Below are positions 26,664-36,900 of a stretch of 64,000 nt of DNA, one piece after another; the stretch's first letter is position 1; each line of letters opens with the position of its first letter. The notes under the pieces are model-generated. The model was not told where the DNA came from and ran no database searches. It worked only from the letters and a program-made list of their open reading frames with translations. A program made the translations under genes and the position numbers. Origin of the DNA: Mesorhizobium loti (GTDB lineage: Bacteria; Pseudomonadota; Alphaproteobacteria; Rhizobiales; Rhizobiaceae). The stretch is from NCBI GenBank assembly GCA_014189435.1, contig CP050293.1:5585001-5649000 (forward strand), read 5' to 3'.

Positions 26664-27614
26664 CTAACGCCGGCCCAGTGCCGACGAGCGCAGATTGTCG
26701 AGCAGCACGGCAAGCAGCAGGATCACGCCGCGCACGATATACTGGTAGAAGGCCGGGATGTTGAGCAGGTTCATGGCGTTCTCGGCGATGCCCATGATCA
26801 GCACGCCGACGATGACGCCCGACATGGTGGCGCGGCCGCCGGCAAGCGAGACGCCGCCGAGCACGCAGGCCGAGATGACCGAGAGTTCCAGCCCGACCGC
26901 CGCGTTGGGCTGGCCCGAGGTGATGCGCGACGCCAGCAGGATACCGGCGATGCCGCAGACGACGCCCTGCAGCGCAAAAATCCAGATGCGCGTCCAGTCG
27001 ACATTGACGCCGGCAAGCCGCGAGGCCTCCGGATTGCCGCCGATGGCCAGCGTGTTCTTGCCGAAGACGGTGCGGTTGAGCACGAAGCCGAAGATGCAAA
27101 ACAGGATGGCGAGCACCCAGACCGGCGTCGGTATGCCGAGCAGTTTGGACAGTGCCAGCTGGTAGAAATCCGGGCTGTTGATGCCGACGGCGCGGCCGTC
27201 GGAAGCGATCAGCGCAAGACCGCGCACGATCTGCATGGTGGCCAAAGTGGTGATCAGCGCGTTGATGCGGAATTTGGCGATGACGACGCCGTTGATGAAG
27301 CCGACGAAGGCGCCGCAGGCGATTGCCGCCAGGAGGCCGAGCAGGATCGAACCGGTGTAATTCGACGCCATCACCGCGACCATGCCGGCGAAGGCGACGA
27401 TCGAACCAACCGACAGGTCGAAGTCGCGCGCGGCAAGGCAGAACATCATGGTGCAGGCGACGATGCCGACGGTGACCACCGACTGCAGCAGGCCGAGCAT
27501 GTTGCGGTCGGTAAGGAAGTTCGGCACCAGCAACGACACCAGCGCGAAGGCAACGACGAAGATGACGACGAGGCCCTGTTCGCCGAGCAGGATTTTCTTC
27601 AACTGGTCGGTCAT
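26664..27614 (-). CDS. araH: Sugar ABC transporter permease, AraH-like
   Basis: 316 residues, about ten membrane segments. It closely follows remembered E. coli AraH segments: FCLAARDFDLSVGS, INALITTLATMQIVRGLA, NTLAIGGNPEASRLAGV, ISACVLGGVSLAGG and ENAMNLLNI. It forms the inner-membrane channel for L-arabinose, and possibly D-galactose/D-fucose, with AraF and AraG. The symbol rests on this similarity; ribose-type permeases are the alternative. Confidence 0.85.
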   Translation of the reverse strand: MTDQLKKILLGEQGLVVIFVVAFALVSLLVPNFLTDRNMLGLLQSVVTVGIVACTMMFCLAARDFDLSVGSIVAFAGMVAVMASNYTGSILLGLLAAIACGAFVGFINGVVIAKFRINALITTLATMQIVRGLALIASDGRAVGINSPDFYQLALSKLLGIPTPVWVLAILFCIFGFVLNRTVFGKNTLAIGGNPEASRLAGVNVDWTRIWIFALQGVVCGIAGILLASRITSGQPNAAVGLELSVISACVLGGVSLAGGRATMSGVIVGVLIMGIAENAMNLLNIPAFYQYIVRGVILLLAVLLDNLRSSALGRR

Positions 27615-27624
27615 GCCAAAGTCC

Positions 27625-29160
27625 TCAGGATGCGATCGCGTCGGGAGTTTTCTGATCGGGGAGAGCGGCGGCCAGGATCGCCCTTTCGGCGAACTGGTCG
27701 CGGGTGAGTTCGGCGCTGACGCGTCCGCCGCACATCACCAGGATGCGGTCGCAGATGCCCATCACCTCCGGCAGTTCGGACGAAACGACGACGATCGCCA
27801 TGCCGTCCTGCGCAAGCTGGTAGAGCAATTCGTAGATTTCCGATTTGGCGCCGACATCGATGCCGCGCGTCGGTTCGTCGACGATGAGGACCCGCACGCC
27901 CTGTTCGGACAACCAGCGGCCAAGAATGACCTTCTGCTGGTTGCCGCCGGAGAGGTTGATGATGTCCTGCTTGCGCGACGGCGTGCGCACCTTGAGCTTC
28001 TTGATGAAGGTTTCGGCGGTGGCGATCTCGCTGGCGCGGTTGAGCACGCCGAAGCGCGTGTGATGGCGCCGCGACGAGATGTTGATGTTTTCCTCGATCG
28101 AACGGCCCTGGATGATGCCGTCATGCTTGCGATCCTCCGAGCACAGCACGATGCCGGCCCGGATCGTGCCACGCGGATCGGTGGCGCGGACCAGCTTGCC
28201 GTCGACAGTGATGGTGCCGCCCGAGCGCGGATCGGCGCCATAGACCAGCCGCATCAGTTCCGAGCGCCCGGCGCCGATCAGACCGAAGAAACCGACGATC
28301 TCGCCGGCGCGAGCCTCGAAGCTGGCCGGCGTCTTCAGTTTCGAGCCGGACAGGGTCTCGACCTTCAGTCTGATATCTCCAGCCTGGCGCGGGCGAAAGC
28401 CCCAGATATCAGAGATTTCGCGGCCGACCATTTCGGCGACGACCTGGTCGCGCGTGACGCCTTTCAAGGAAGCGTGGTGCGCCGCGAGCTTGCCGTCGCG
28501 CAGTACGGTCAGGCTGTCGCAGAGCCGGAACACTTCGTCGAGCCGATGCGAGACGTAGATGATGACCTTGCCCTCGCCGCGCAGGCGGTCGATCAGGGCA
28601 AACAGGATTTCGCTTTCGCGCGACGACAGCGACGAGGTCGGTTCGTCCAGCGCGATGACGCGTGCGTCGAGCATGATCGCCTTGGCGATCTCGACCATCT
28701 GGCGTTCGCCGATCGACAGCGTCTTGACCTTGCGGCGCATGTCGATGTCGATGCCGGCCGATTTCAGCTTGGCGCCGACGTCGTCCAGCATCCGGCGGCC
28801 GGCGATGATGCCGGCGTTGGCGGGGAAACGCCCGAGGCTGAGATTTTCGGCAACGGTAAGCTCGGGGACGAGCTGTAGTTCCTGATGGATGACGATGACG
28901 CCATTGTCGAAGGCATCCCGGGTCGAGGCATAGGCCTGGACCTTGCTGTCGATGCGGATCTCGCCCTCATCGGCATGCTGGTCGCCGGACAGGATCTTGA
29001 TCAGGGTGGATTTGCCGGCGCCGTTCTCGCCCATCAGGCCGTGCACGGCGCCCTTGTCGACGCCGAACGAGACGTCCGACAGCGCCTTGACGCCCGGATA
29101 GGTCTTGGTGATGTGCGAGAAGTCGAGAAAGGACAAGGGCGCCGATCCTTCTTGTGCCAT
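27625..29160 (-). CDS. araG: Sugar ABC transporter ATP-binding protein, AraG-like (two ABC domains)
   Basis: 511 residues, two tandem ABC domains. The N-terminal Walker A is GENGAGKSTLIK with signature SIGERQMVEIAKAI. The C-terminal domain has a degenerate Walker A (GLIGAGRSELMR) and an intact signature LSGGNQQKVILGRWLS with DEPTRGIDVGAK. This is the arabinose/galactose/ribose ATPase class, with AraG-like NINISSRR. A strong stem-loop lies only 4 nt before its start codon, leaving no free Shine-Dalgarno. Confidence 0.88.
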   Translation of the reverse strand: MAQEGSAPLSFLDFSHITKTYPGVKALSDVSFGVDKGAVHGLMGENGAGKSTLIKILSGDQHADEGEIRIDSKVQAYASTRDAFDNGVIVIHQELQLVPELTVAENLSLGRFPANAGIIAGRRMLDDVGAKLKSAGIDIDMRRKVKTLSIGERQMVEIAKAIMLDARVIALDEPTSSLSSRESEILFALIDRLRGEGKVIIYVSHRLDEVFRLCDSLTVLRDGKLAAHHASLKGVTRDQVVAEMVGREISDIWGFRPRQAGDIRLKVETLSGSKLKTPASFEARAGEIVGFFGLIGAGRSELMRLVYGADPRSGGTITVDGKLVRATDPRGTIRAGIVLCSEDRKHDGIIQGRSIEENINISSRRHHTRFGVLNRASEIATAETFIKKLKVRTPSRKQDIINLSGGNQQKVILGRWLSEQGVRVLIVDEPTRGIDVGAKSEIYELLYQLAQDGMAIVVVSSELPEVMGICDRILVMCGGRVSAELTRDQFAERAILAAALPDQKTPDAIAS

Positions 29161-29164
29161 GGCG

Positions 29165-29194
29165 AACAGGCGGCGGGATGAGCCGCCGCCTGTT
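29165..29194 (-). other. Stem-loop between araF and araG
   Basis: AACAGGCGGCGG and CCGCCGCCTGTT form a perfect 12-bp stem with a 6-nt loop. It begins 13 nt after the araF stop and ends 4 nt before the araG ATG. There is no T-run. It would protect araF mRNA and limit araG translation. Confidence 0.7.
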
Positions 29195-29207
29195 TGTACA
29201 GGGAGGA

Positions 29208-30197
29208 TTATTGGATGCCGAGACCCTGGCGGACCTTCTGGTAGTCGTCGCGCTTGGCGAGTGCACCCGAGGTCAGGATCAGCTTCTCCGGTTCCTTGTT
29301 GTTGGCAACCCAGTCATACATGTTGAGCGCCGTCTCGTAGCCATGACGTTTCGGCGAGATGATCACCGTGCCGACGAAGCCGGTGGCAGTCGGCTTCTTG
29401 AACTCGTTGATCGCTGAATCCGCGCCGCCAATGCCGACGCCGATCACGTTCTCGGCCGGAATGCCGACGCTTTCGGAAGCACGCACCGCACCCAGCACCG
29501 CTTCGTCGTTGAGGCCGAAGGAGACCCACTTCTTGATGTCGGCATGGGCGTTGAGCACGACCGTCGCGGCGTTGAGGGCAGCTTCGGTATCGGTCTTGGC
29601 CTGCGGCGCGTCAAAGATATTCTCGGCCTTGAAGCCGTTCGCCTTGAGCACCGAGATGGCGCCTTCGACGCGATCGACGGCGGTCGGCAGCTGGTCGTAG
29701 GAGACTCGGATGGCGCCGACCTCGTCGGCCTTCCAGCCGCGCGCCTTCATCTCGTCGACGATCGCCTGGCCGACGGCCTCGCCGATCTTGGTGGCCGAGA
29801 TGCCCATATGCGGCACGTCTTCCAGCGCCTTGCCGTCGGCGCCGACCAGACGGTCGTCGACGGTCATCAGCTTGAGATTGTTGGCGGCGGCTTTGGCGAC
29901 GATGCCGGGTCCGAGTTTCACGTCGGGTGTGCAGACGATGAAACCCTGGGCGCCCTGGGCGCCGAGATTGTCGATCGCCGACATCAGCTTCTCACCGTCC
30001 TCGGCGCCGATCTTGACCAGGGTAAAGCCTTTTTCCTTGGCGGCCTGGTCGGCGAATTTCCATTCGTCCTGGAACCACGGCTCCTCCGGCTGTTTGACGA
30101 TGAAACCGATCTTGGTGTCCTGAGCATATGCAGCAATGGTCGTGACGGACAGCACGGCAAGCGCACCCGCGACGAGCGCGGTCTTCAAAAGTCGCAT
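29208..30197 (-). CDS. araF: Periplasmic sugar-binding protein, AraF-like
   Basis: 329 residues from ATG 30197, the same length as E. coli AraF. The signal peptide MRLLKTALVAGALAVL ends near AYAQ-DT (~25). The mature start KIGFIVKQPEEPWFQDEW is nearly the E. coli AraF opening, and GFIVCTPDVKLGPGIVAKA matches its second strand region. It delivers L-arabinose or a similar pyranose to AraGH. It is transcribed away from the DgoR-like regulator across a region with a clear inverted repeat. Confidence 0.88.
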   Translation of the reverse strand: MRLLKTALVAGALAVLSVTTIAAYAQDTKIGFIVKQPEEPWFQDEWKFADQAAKEKGFTLVKIGAEDGEKLMSAIDNLGAQGAQGFIVCTPDVKLGPGIVAKAAANNLKLMTVDDRLVGADGKALEDVPHMGISATKIGEAVGQAIVDEMKARGWKADEVGAIRVSYDQLPTAVDRVEGAISVLKANGFKAENIFDAPQAKTDTEAALNAATVVLNAHADIKKWVSFGLNDEAVLGAVRASESVGIPAENVIGVGIGGADSAINEFKKPTATGFVGTVIISPKRHGYETALNMYDWVANNKEPEKLILTSGALAKRDDYQKVRQGLGIQ

Positions 30198-30256
30198 GAT
30201 TTCCTCCCAGCGATAGGCCGGGCGCTCAGCCCGGATGCCGGAGTCTCTATTCGTTT

Positions 30257-30289
30257 TTATCATACTCGTCAATTGATCTGGTATGATAA
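30257..30289. promoter_or_regulatory. Inverted-repeat operator candidate between araF and the GntR gene
   Basis: TTATCATAC and GTATGATAA are perfect 9-bp arms with a 15-bp spacer, and the centre holds the 8-bp palindrome TCAATTGA. It is in the AT-rich 200-bp divergent region 60-92 bp upstream of araF. It is a plausible binding site for the adjacent FadR/DgoR-like regulator. Confidence 0.6.
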
Positions 30290-30398
30290 TTAATGTACAT
30301 GCTCTGACCAACGACCGCTGGCGCAAATCATCCGCATCCTTTAAGGCCGGACCAATTGTGCGAACCCAGCAGGTTCGCCGCCTTGGAGGAGGGCTGAG

Positions 30399-31139
30399 GT
30401 GACCGAGATTTTGAAGAAGGCACCTGGCGACACCCGCCGCCCGCGCGTCATGCCCGATGTGACCAAGGCGATGGCCTCGGACATCTTTTCCGGGCGCTAC
30501 CCGGCCGGATCCTCCTTGCCTACGGAAAACGAACTCGGCGTCGAATATGGCGTCAGCCGCACCGTCATCCGCGAGGCGCTGAAGGTGCTGGCGGCCAAGG
30601 GGCTGGTGCTGTCACGGCCGCGCGTCGGCACGATCGTCTGCAACGAGGACGACTGGAACATCATCGACCCGCAGGTGCTGGCCTGGCACGCACCGCATGC
30701 GCTGGACGACAAGCTCTTCGACGCCATCCTCGAAACGCGCCGGGCCATCGAGCCGCTGGTCGCGGAACTCGCCGCCACCCGCGCGACGCTGCAGGAGATC
30801 GCCGATCTCGAAGCCGCCTGGCGCGGCATGGCCGGCGCCGGCGAGGATCTGGCCGCCTTCTCGCGCAGCGACATCGCTTTCCACCAGATCGTCTATGCCG
30901 CGAGCCACAACCCGATCTTTCGCCAGATCGGCAATCTGATCGACACAGGGCTGAAATTCTCGCTGGAGGCGACGGCGGTGATTTCGCTCGACCGGCGCAC
31001 GGAGGCCGTGGCGGCGCACCGCGAGGTGGTCGAGGCGCTGCGCATGCGCGACGTCGATGCGGCACGTGGGGCGGCAAACAAGATCCTCGACCTCGCGGCG
31101 CGCGACCTCGTCAGCGCCAAGAAACTCAAGAGCAACTGA
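30399..31139 (+). CDS. GntR/FadR-family regulator, DgoR-like
   Basis: 246 residues with GTG start preceded by GGAGGAGGG. Winged helix ~20-90 ([25 protein letters not shown]), then [12 protein letters not shown], similar to the DgoR linker, and an FCD effector domain. It is 8 bp upstream of dgoD in the same direction and divergent from araFGH, so it probably senses a sugar acid such as galactonate and controls both units. Confidence 0.87.
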   Translation: MTEILKKAPGDTRRPRVMPDVTKAMASDIFSGRYPAGSSLPTENELGVEYGVSRTVIREALKVLAAKGLVLSRPRVGTIVCNEDDWNIIDPQVLAWHAPHALDDKLFDAILETRRAIEPLVAELAATRATLQEIADLEAAWRGMAGAGEDLAAFSRSDIAFHQIVYAASHNPIFRQIGNLIDTGLKFSLEATAVISLDRRTEAVAAHREVVEALRMRDVDAARGAANKILDLAARDLVSAKKLKSN

Positions 31140-31147
31140 GACTGCGC

Positions 31148-32296
31148 ATGAAAATCATCTCGCTCACCACCTACATCGTTCCGCCGCGCTGGCTTTTCCT
31201 GAAGATCGAAACCGATGCCGGCGTCACCGGCTGGGGCGAGCCGGTCGTGGAAGGCCGGGCGCTGACCGTCGAGGCAGCGGTCAAGGAGCTTGGTGATTAT
31301 CTCATCGGCAAGGATCCCCGCCTGATCGAGGACCATTGGACGGTGATGCATCGCGGCGGCTTCTATCGTGGCGGGCCGATCCTGATGAGCGCCATTGCCG
31401 GCATCGACCAGGCGTTGTGGGACATCAAGGGCAAGGCGCTCGGCGTGCCCGTGCATGAACTGCTCGGCGGCAAGTTGCGCGACACGATCAAGGTCTATTC
31501 GTGGATCGGCGGCGACCGGCCTGCGGAGGTCGCGGCCGGCGCCAGGGAAATGGTGGCGCGCGGCTTCCTGGCGCTCAAGATGAACGGCACGGAAGAGCTG
31601 CAGATCGTCGACAGCCATGACAAGATCGACGCCGCTGTCGAACGCGTCGCCATGGTGCGCGAGGCTGTCGGCCCCAACATCGGCATCGCTGTCGATTTCC
31701 ACGGCCGCGTGCACCGGCCGATGGCGCGCGCCCTGGTCAAGGAGTTGGAGCCTTACAGGCTGATGTTCATCGAGGAGCCGGTGCTCAGCGAAAACCGCGA
31801 GGCGTTGAAGGAGATCGCCGCTCTTGGCTCGACGCCAATCGCGCTCGGCGAGCGGCTCTACAGCCGCTGGGACTTCAAGTCGGTGTTCGAGGAAGGTGTC
31901 GTCGATATCATCCAGCCAGACCTGTCGCATGCCGGCGGCATCACCGAATGCCGCAAGATCGCGGCGATGGCGGAAGCCTATGACGTCGCCGTGGCGCCGC
32001 ACTGCCCGCTTGGGCCAATCGCGCTTGCCGCCTGCCTGCAGCTCGACGCGGTCAGCTACAACTGCTTCATCCAGGAACAGAGCCTCGGCATCCACTACAA
32101 CGCCGCCAACGACCTGCTCGACTATGCAGCCAACAAGGATGTCTTCCGCTACGAGGATGGCTATGTCGCCATCCCCGACGGCCCAGGCCTGGGTGTCGAG
32201 ATCGACGAGGACTATGTCAAGGAACGCGCTAAAGAAGGCCACCGCTGGCGCAACCCGATCTGGCGCCACAAGGACGGTTCTTTCGCCGAGTGGTGA
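31148..32296 (+). CDS. dgoD: D-galactonate dehydratase
   Basis: 382 residues, the same length as E. coli DgoD. Enolase-superfamily (mandelate racemase) fold with near-identical blocks: [86 protein letters not shown] and DWRNP-like [12 protein letters not shown]. Metal ligands Asp/Glu/Glu and the catalytic His residues appear intact. It converts D-galactonate to 2-keto-3-deoxygalactonate. The following kinase and aldolase genes are not in this window. Confidence 0.95.
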   Translation: MKIISLTTYIVPPRWLFLKIETDAGVTGWGEPVVEGRALTVEAAVKELGDYLIGKDPRLIEDHWTVMHRGGFYRGGPILMSAIAGIDQALWDIKGKALGVPVHELLGGKLRDTIKVYSWIGGDRPAEVAAGAREMVARGFLALKMNGTEELQIVDSHDKIDAAVERVAMVREAVGPNIGIAVDFHGRVHRPMARALVKELEPYRLMFIEEPVLSENREALKEIAALGSTPIALGERLYSRWDFKSVFEEGVVDIIQPDLSHAGGITECRKIAAMAEAYDVAVAPHCPLGPIALAACLQLDAVSYNCFIQEQSLGIHYNAANDLLDYAANKDVFRYEDGYVAIPDGPGLGVEIDEDYVKERAKEGHRWRNPIWRHKDGSFAEW

Positions 32297-32315
32297 CGGG
32301 ATTGTCGCTCGCCCT

Positions 32316-33977
32316 TCACCGGTTACCGGTCCGGGTAAACAGCCGCTTCCAGTTCCTGATCCGTTTGGCGGTCGGCACCGTCATGTTCTCGTCGGGCGAC
32401 TGCGCAACCTGACTGTTTTCGACGGAGCCGTTACGTGCCTGCAGGACTTGCTGGAGGCGTGGCCTGTCGATCTTGCCGGTTGGCGTCAGCGGCAAAGACT
32501 CCATCGCATGGATTCGGCCTGGAATTTTCCACGGCGGCAAGATGGCCCCCAAGCCGGCTCTTAGTGCGTCAGCCCGGAACAAGGCTCCCTGCTTCATCAC
32601 GACGAAGGCGGCAAGCGAGTGCGCATCCTGGCGGAGCTCGGTGATGACGACGGCTTCATCCACCATTGGAAGCTGCAGCAAAGCCTGCTCGACTTCCCGC
32701 GTCTCGACGCGATAGCCGCGAATCTTGACCTGGTCGTCGCGGCGCCCGAGAAATTCAAGACTGCCATCGCTCGACAGCCGCCCGAGGTCGCCGGTGTGAA
32801 ACAGGCGCTGGTCGGGGAAACCTGGGGCATCGCGAAAATATTTCGCCGTTTCGGAAGGCTGGCGCCAATAGCCTTCGGCCAAAAAGGCACTGCGCACGAC
32901 GAGCTCGCCGACGCCGCCCGGTTCGGCCGGTTGCCCGTCCTCATCGACGACCAGGAGAAACTTGTCGGCGACGGGTCGAGGCGCCGGCACCGTGCCTGAT
33001 CCAGGTGTCTCGCCCGGAGCCACCGATGCCACGGCGATATGGCCGGCCTCGGTGGAAGAGAAACGGTGACGCAAGCCGCAGGACGGGGCGAAGCGGCGGC
33101 GCCATAGTTCGATATCGGAGGCAATGACCGTCTGGCCTGCCAGCGCCACCAGCCGGACCGAGGGATGCAGGCCGTCGCCGTCGATCATCTCCAGATATTT
33201 GCGAAACAGCATCACGGGCGGGTGCAGCAGCGTGATGCGACGCTCGTCGATCCACGCGCCGAGTTCGCCGAGGCCACGCGATGCGGCATCGTAGAGTTCC
33301 AGCGTGGCCCCATTCAGCAGCGCGCCGAAAACATCCGCCTCCGATGAGGCGAAACTGCAATAGGTCAGAAGAGACTGCCGGTCGGTGGGGGCCAACCCGT
33401 CATACCCGGCACAAAGCCAGGCCCTGTGCAGCACGGTGCGATGGCTTTTGACCACACCCTTCGGCCGCCCGGTGCTTCCCGACGTGTAGAAGATCGCCGC
33501 CGGGTCGCTTGGCTCGACCGAAACATGCAGCGCATCGGCGGAGTACCGCGCGTCGATGTCTTCCAGCAGCAGAAGCCGGCTTTCATCGCCGACAAGGTCA
33601 CGCGCTGCTGCTGCGTGGGCCGCGTCGGTCAGCAGCAGGTCCGGGACGGCATCGCCGATGATGTCACGTTGCGCTTTGAGCGGCATAGCCGGATGGACGC
33701 ACAGGAACGCCTTCGCCGCCTTGAGCACGGCCAGCGCGCATATCACCATCTCGGGCGAATGGTCGACAAGATAGGCGACGCATCCGTTCCCGGGCTGCTT
33801 GCGCTCGAGGATCGCCCGGGCCAGTTGATTGGTCCGCCGGTCGACCTCGTCATAGGTCCATGGCCGGTCGCCGCCACCGATCGCCACGTGCGAGCCGAAG
33901 CTGTGCACCACTTTGCCGAAACGCGCCGGAATGCTCCCGTCCAGCTCGCTTCGATCGAACGTCGGCAGCTCAGCCAT
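32316..33977 (-). CDS. Stand-alone adenylating enzyme (NRPS A-domain type)
   Basis: 553 residues from ATG 33977, overlapping the NRPS stop by 8 nt. ANL-superfamily motifs: A3 YTSGSTGRPKG (~164-174), A5-like RFSSTEAGH, A7 HTGDLGRLSSDG, A8 GRRDDQVKIRGYRVE and A10 PTGKIDRPRL. No carrier domain follows. The A4 region reads SFASSEAD instead of the amino-acid-activating FDxS, so the usual Asp that binds an amino group is not apparent. It may load a carrier in trans or activate a non-amino acid. It is the last gene of the PPTase-NRPS cassette. Confidence 0.85.
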   Translation of the reverse strand: MAELPTFDRSELDGSIPARFGKVVHSFGSHVAIGGGDRPWTYDEVDRRTNQLARAILERKQPGNGCVAYLVDHSPEMVICALAVLKAAKAFLCVHPAMPLKAQRDIIGDAVPDLLLTDAAHAAAARDLVGDESRLLLLEDIDARYSADALHVSVEPSDPAAIFYTSGSTGRPKGVVKSHRTVLHRAWLCAGYDGLAPTDRQSLLTYCSFASSEADVFGALLNGATLELYDAASRGLGELGAWIDERRITLLHPPVMLFRKYLEMIDGDGLHPSVRLVALAGQTVIASDIELWRRRFAPSCGLRHRFSSTEAGHIAVASVAPGETPGSGTVPAPRPVADKFLLVVDEDGQPAEPGGVGELVVRSAFLAEGYWRQPSETAKYFRDAPGFPDQRLFHTGDLGRLSSDGSLEFLGRRDDQVKIRGYRVETREVEQALLQLPMVDEAVVITELRQDAHSLAAFVVMKQGALFRADALRAGLGAILPPWKIPGRIHAMESLPLTPTGKIDRPRLQQVLQARNGSVENSQVAQSPDENMTVPTAKRIRNWKRLFTRTGNR

Positions 33978-36900
33978 GGCTTTCGGCAAACTGGTTTTCT
34001 CCCACGATCTCCAGTCCGGCATCGAACCCGGCCTTGCGGGCGTAGGCGAGGAGTACCTTGTAGGTCGATGACCTCAGCCGCACGCCTTGGCTCAGGCTCT
34101 CTTGCCGGGTGCGCAATTCCATTTCGCCCGGGATGAGGATTTCGGTGGCGTTTTCGGCGTGTTCGCCATTTTTGGTCTGCTCGATGAGACGATCGACGCG
34201 TTCGGTGAAGTCGGCCAAGGGCATGAACCGCTCGGGATCGAGCGCCATGAAGAAATGGCCGTAATCCGGCGTGTGGGAGCCTTCGCGCAACCTGTCCTGA
34301 TGGTGGTCGCTGCCAAAACCGGCGCCTGTGAGCACGCCGGCGAGCACTTCCATCACCATGGCCAGGCCATAGCCCTTGTGTCCGCCGATCGGTACGCCGA
34401 GCCCGGATGCGAGATCGCTAAGGTCTGTCGAAGGCCGCCCGAGTCGGTCCAGAATCCAGCCCGCCGGCAACGGACTGCCTTCGGCGACCGACAGGCCGAT
34501 CTTGCCGCGCGGCGCAACGCTCATGGCGACGTCGAGAAGGATGGGAAAATGCCGCCCTGCCGGAATGCCGACGCCGAGCGGGTTGTTGCCGAAAGTCGGC
34601 GTAACGCCGCCGGTCGGCGCCAGGATCAGCGGTCCATTGGTGGTGCACAGACCGATCAGCCCTTTCCGTGCCGCCTGCCAGACATAGTGGCCGGCGGCGC
34701 CGAAATGGTTGGAGCGGCGGACACCGACAATGCCGACGCCATGCCTGCCCGCCTTTTCGATGGCGAGGTCCATTGCCACCGTGCTGACCCACTGGCCGGG
34801 GCCGTTGTCGCCATCGATGCCGGCGATGGTGGCGCTGTCATGCTCGATGCGGATTTGCGGGTGCGGATTGATCTTGCCCGAGGCAATCCGCGTGGCGTAG
34901 CGGGGAATGCTGACAATGTCGTGCGTCGGTTGTCCGCGCAGGCTTGCCTCGAGCTGCACTTCGGTGACGATCGCCGCACCCTGCGCGCTCAGTCCGGCCC
35001 GCGTCAGCGCTTCGCGGCCATAGGCACGGAGGCTTTCGATCGTCACCGGAACTTTCGCCGCGTCCACCGGGGCAGCCGCAACGGTTTGCCCAGGCCGCGC
35101 CTGGGAGGCAGCGCGCGCCAGATCGGCGATCGTCTGGTGCTGGTAGAGCTGACGCAAATCGATGGCCAGGCCGGCCTTGCCTGCTTCGACGACGATGTTG
35201 ATGCTGAGCAGGGAATTGCCGCCGAGGTCGAAGAAGTTGTCGTGCAGGCCAACCTCCTCCAGCCTCAGGACCTTCTTCCAAACCACCGCCAGGATCGTCT
35301 CGGCCTCCGTTGGCGCCACGCCATGCAACGCGGCCTGGCCCAGGGGAGCTATGCCGGCAATTGACTGCGTCGCGGCTTGCGGCTGGCTGGCAAGCAGAGC
35401 CCGCCGGTCGATCTTGCCGTTTGGCGTGCGCGGCAAGCGATCCAGGATGACGATGCGTTGAGGCAGCATGTATTGCGGCAGCAGCCGCCGCAGAAAATCG
35501 CGCAGCCGCCGCGACAGAGCCAGCGTTTCCGCATCATGCGGGACATTCACCGCAACGAAGGCGACCAGGCGTTTGCGATTGCCGATATCGTCATCTTCGA
35601 GGGCATCCTCGACAATTCGGACGAGACATTCGCGCACCTCCGGATGCGCGTGGAGTGCAGCCTCGATCTCACCCGGTTCGATGCGGAAGCCGTTGATCTT
35701 GATCTGTTCGTCGGCACGCCCGACAATTTCGATCGTCCCGTCGGGCAGGTAGCGTGCCAGATCGCCGGTTCGCTGCAGCCGCTCGCCCGTGCTGAACGGG
35801 TTCGGCACGAGGTTGCTGGCTCCGGAGTGATTGATGTAGCCGCGGCCGACACCGGCGCCGCCGACATAAAGCTCGCCGCTGATGCCGACCGGAACCGGAC
35901 GACGGGACGTGTCCAAGACATAGGCCTGCGTATTGGCGATCGGCCGGCCGATCGGGATCATCCCCGTCGTGCCGGCCTCGACCGGAATGGGATGGACGGT
36001 CACGATTCCCGTCGTCTCGGTCTGGCCAAACATGTTGATGAATTCCGTCGCCGGCCTGCAGAGACGCCGCCATTTTTCGACCAGGGCGCCCGGCAGGGGC
36101 TCGCTGGCCCACAACATCAGCCGCACCCGATTGTCGAGCAGTCCCTGGCGCACGGATGGATCGAGCGACATCAGCACATGCAGGCAGCCGGCCGAAAAGG
36201 ACGGGACGAGATCGACCACCGACACGCACTGGCGGCGCACCGTCTCGAACAGCAGATGCGGGTCGCTGATTTCCTCGGCAGAGGCGATCGAAACCGCCGC
36301 ACCGCACGACAAGGGAACGGCAAACTGGCGTATCGACGAGGAAAACGAAAACGAGGCGGTGTGCAGCCAGGTGTCGTCCGGTTCGAGCCCGACGGCGCGG
36401 ACCATCGCCTGCGCATAGTGGCCGACATTCGCCTGCGTGATCATCGCGCCCTTGGGCCGGCCCGTGGAGCCCGACGTATAGATGACGTAGGCGAGCGCAT
36501 CGGGTGCAGCGACGACGCCCGGATTGCCTGGATCCTGCTCCGCGACGGACGACCGGCAGGCGTCGATGCAAATGGCCCGCCCCGCGGCAGGTTGGCCTGA
36601 TGCCCCCGGCTGAAACGCGGCGCCGAATTTCGGCAACAGCGACGTCTCGGTGATGAGCAGTGCCGCACCCGCATCGGCCAGCATGAAGGCAATGCGATCG
36701 GGCGGGTAGTCGGGGTCAAGCGGCAGAAACGCGCCGCCCGCCTTCCACACGCCGAGCAACACCGCCAGCACCTCGGCCGACCTTGGCAGGCAGACCGCAG
36801 TCAATGTCTCGCTGGTGACGCCGCAACTGCTGAAATAGCGTGCGAAGCGGTTGGCCCGTTCATTCAGCTCGCGATAGGTGAGCCGCTGGTCCCGGTCCAG

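Noticed and set aside
25878..27707. 609-codon frame opposite the SDR and araH genes
   Set aside because: Composition is His/Asp/Arg-rich without motifs; both genes on the other strand are clear.
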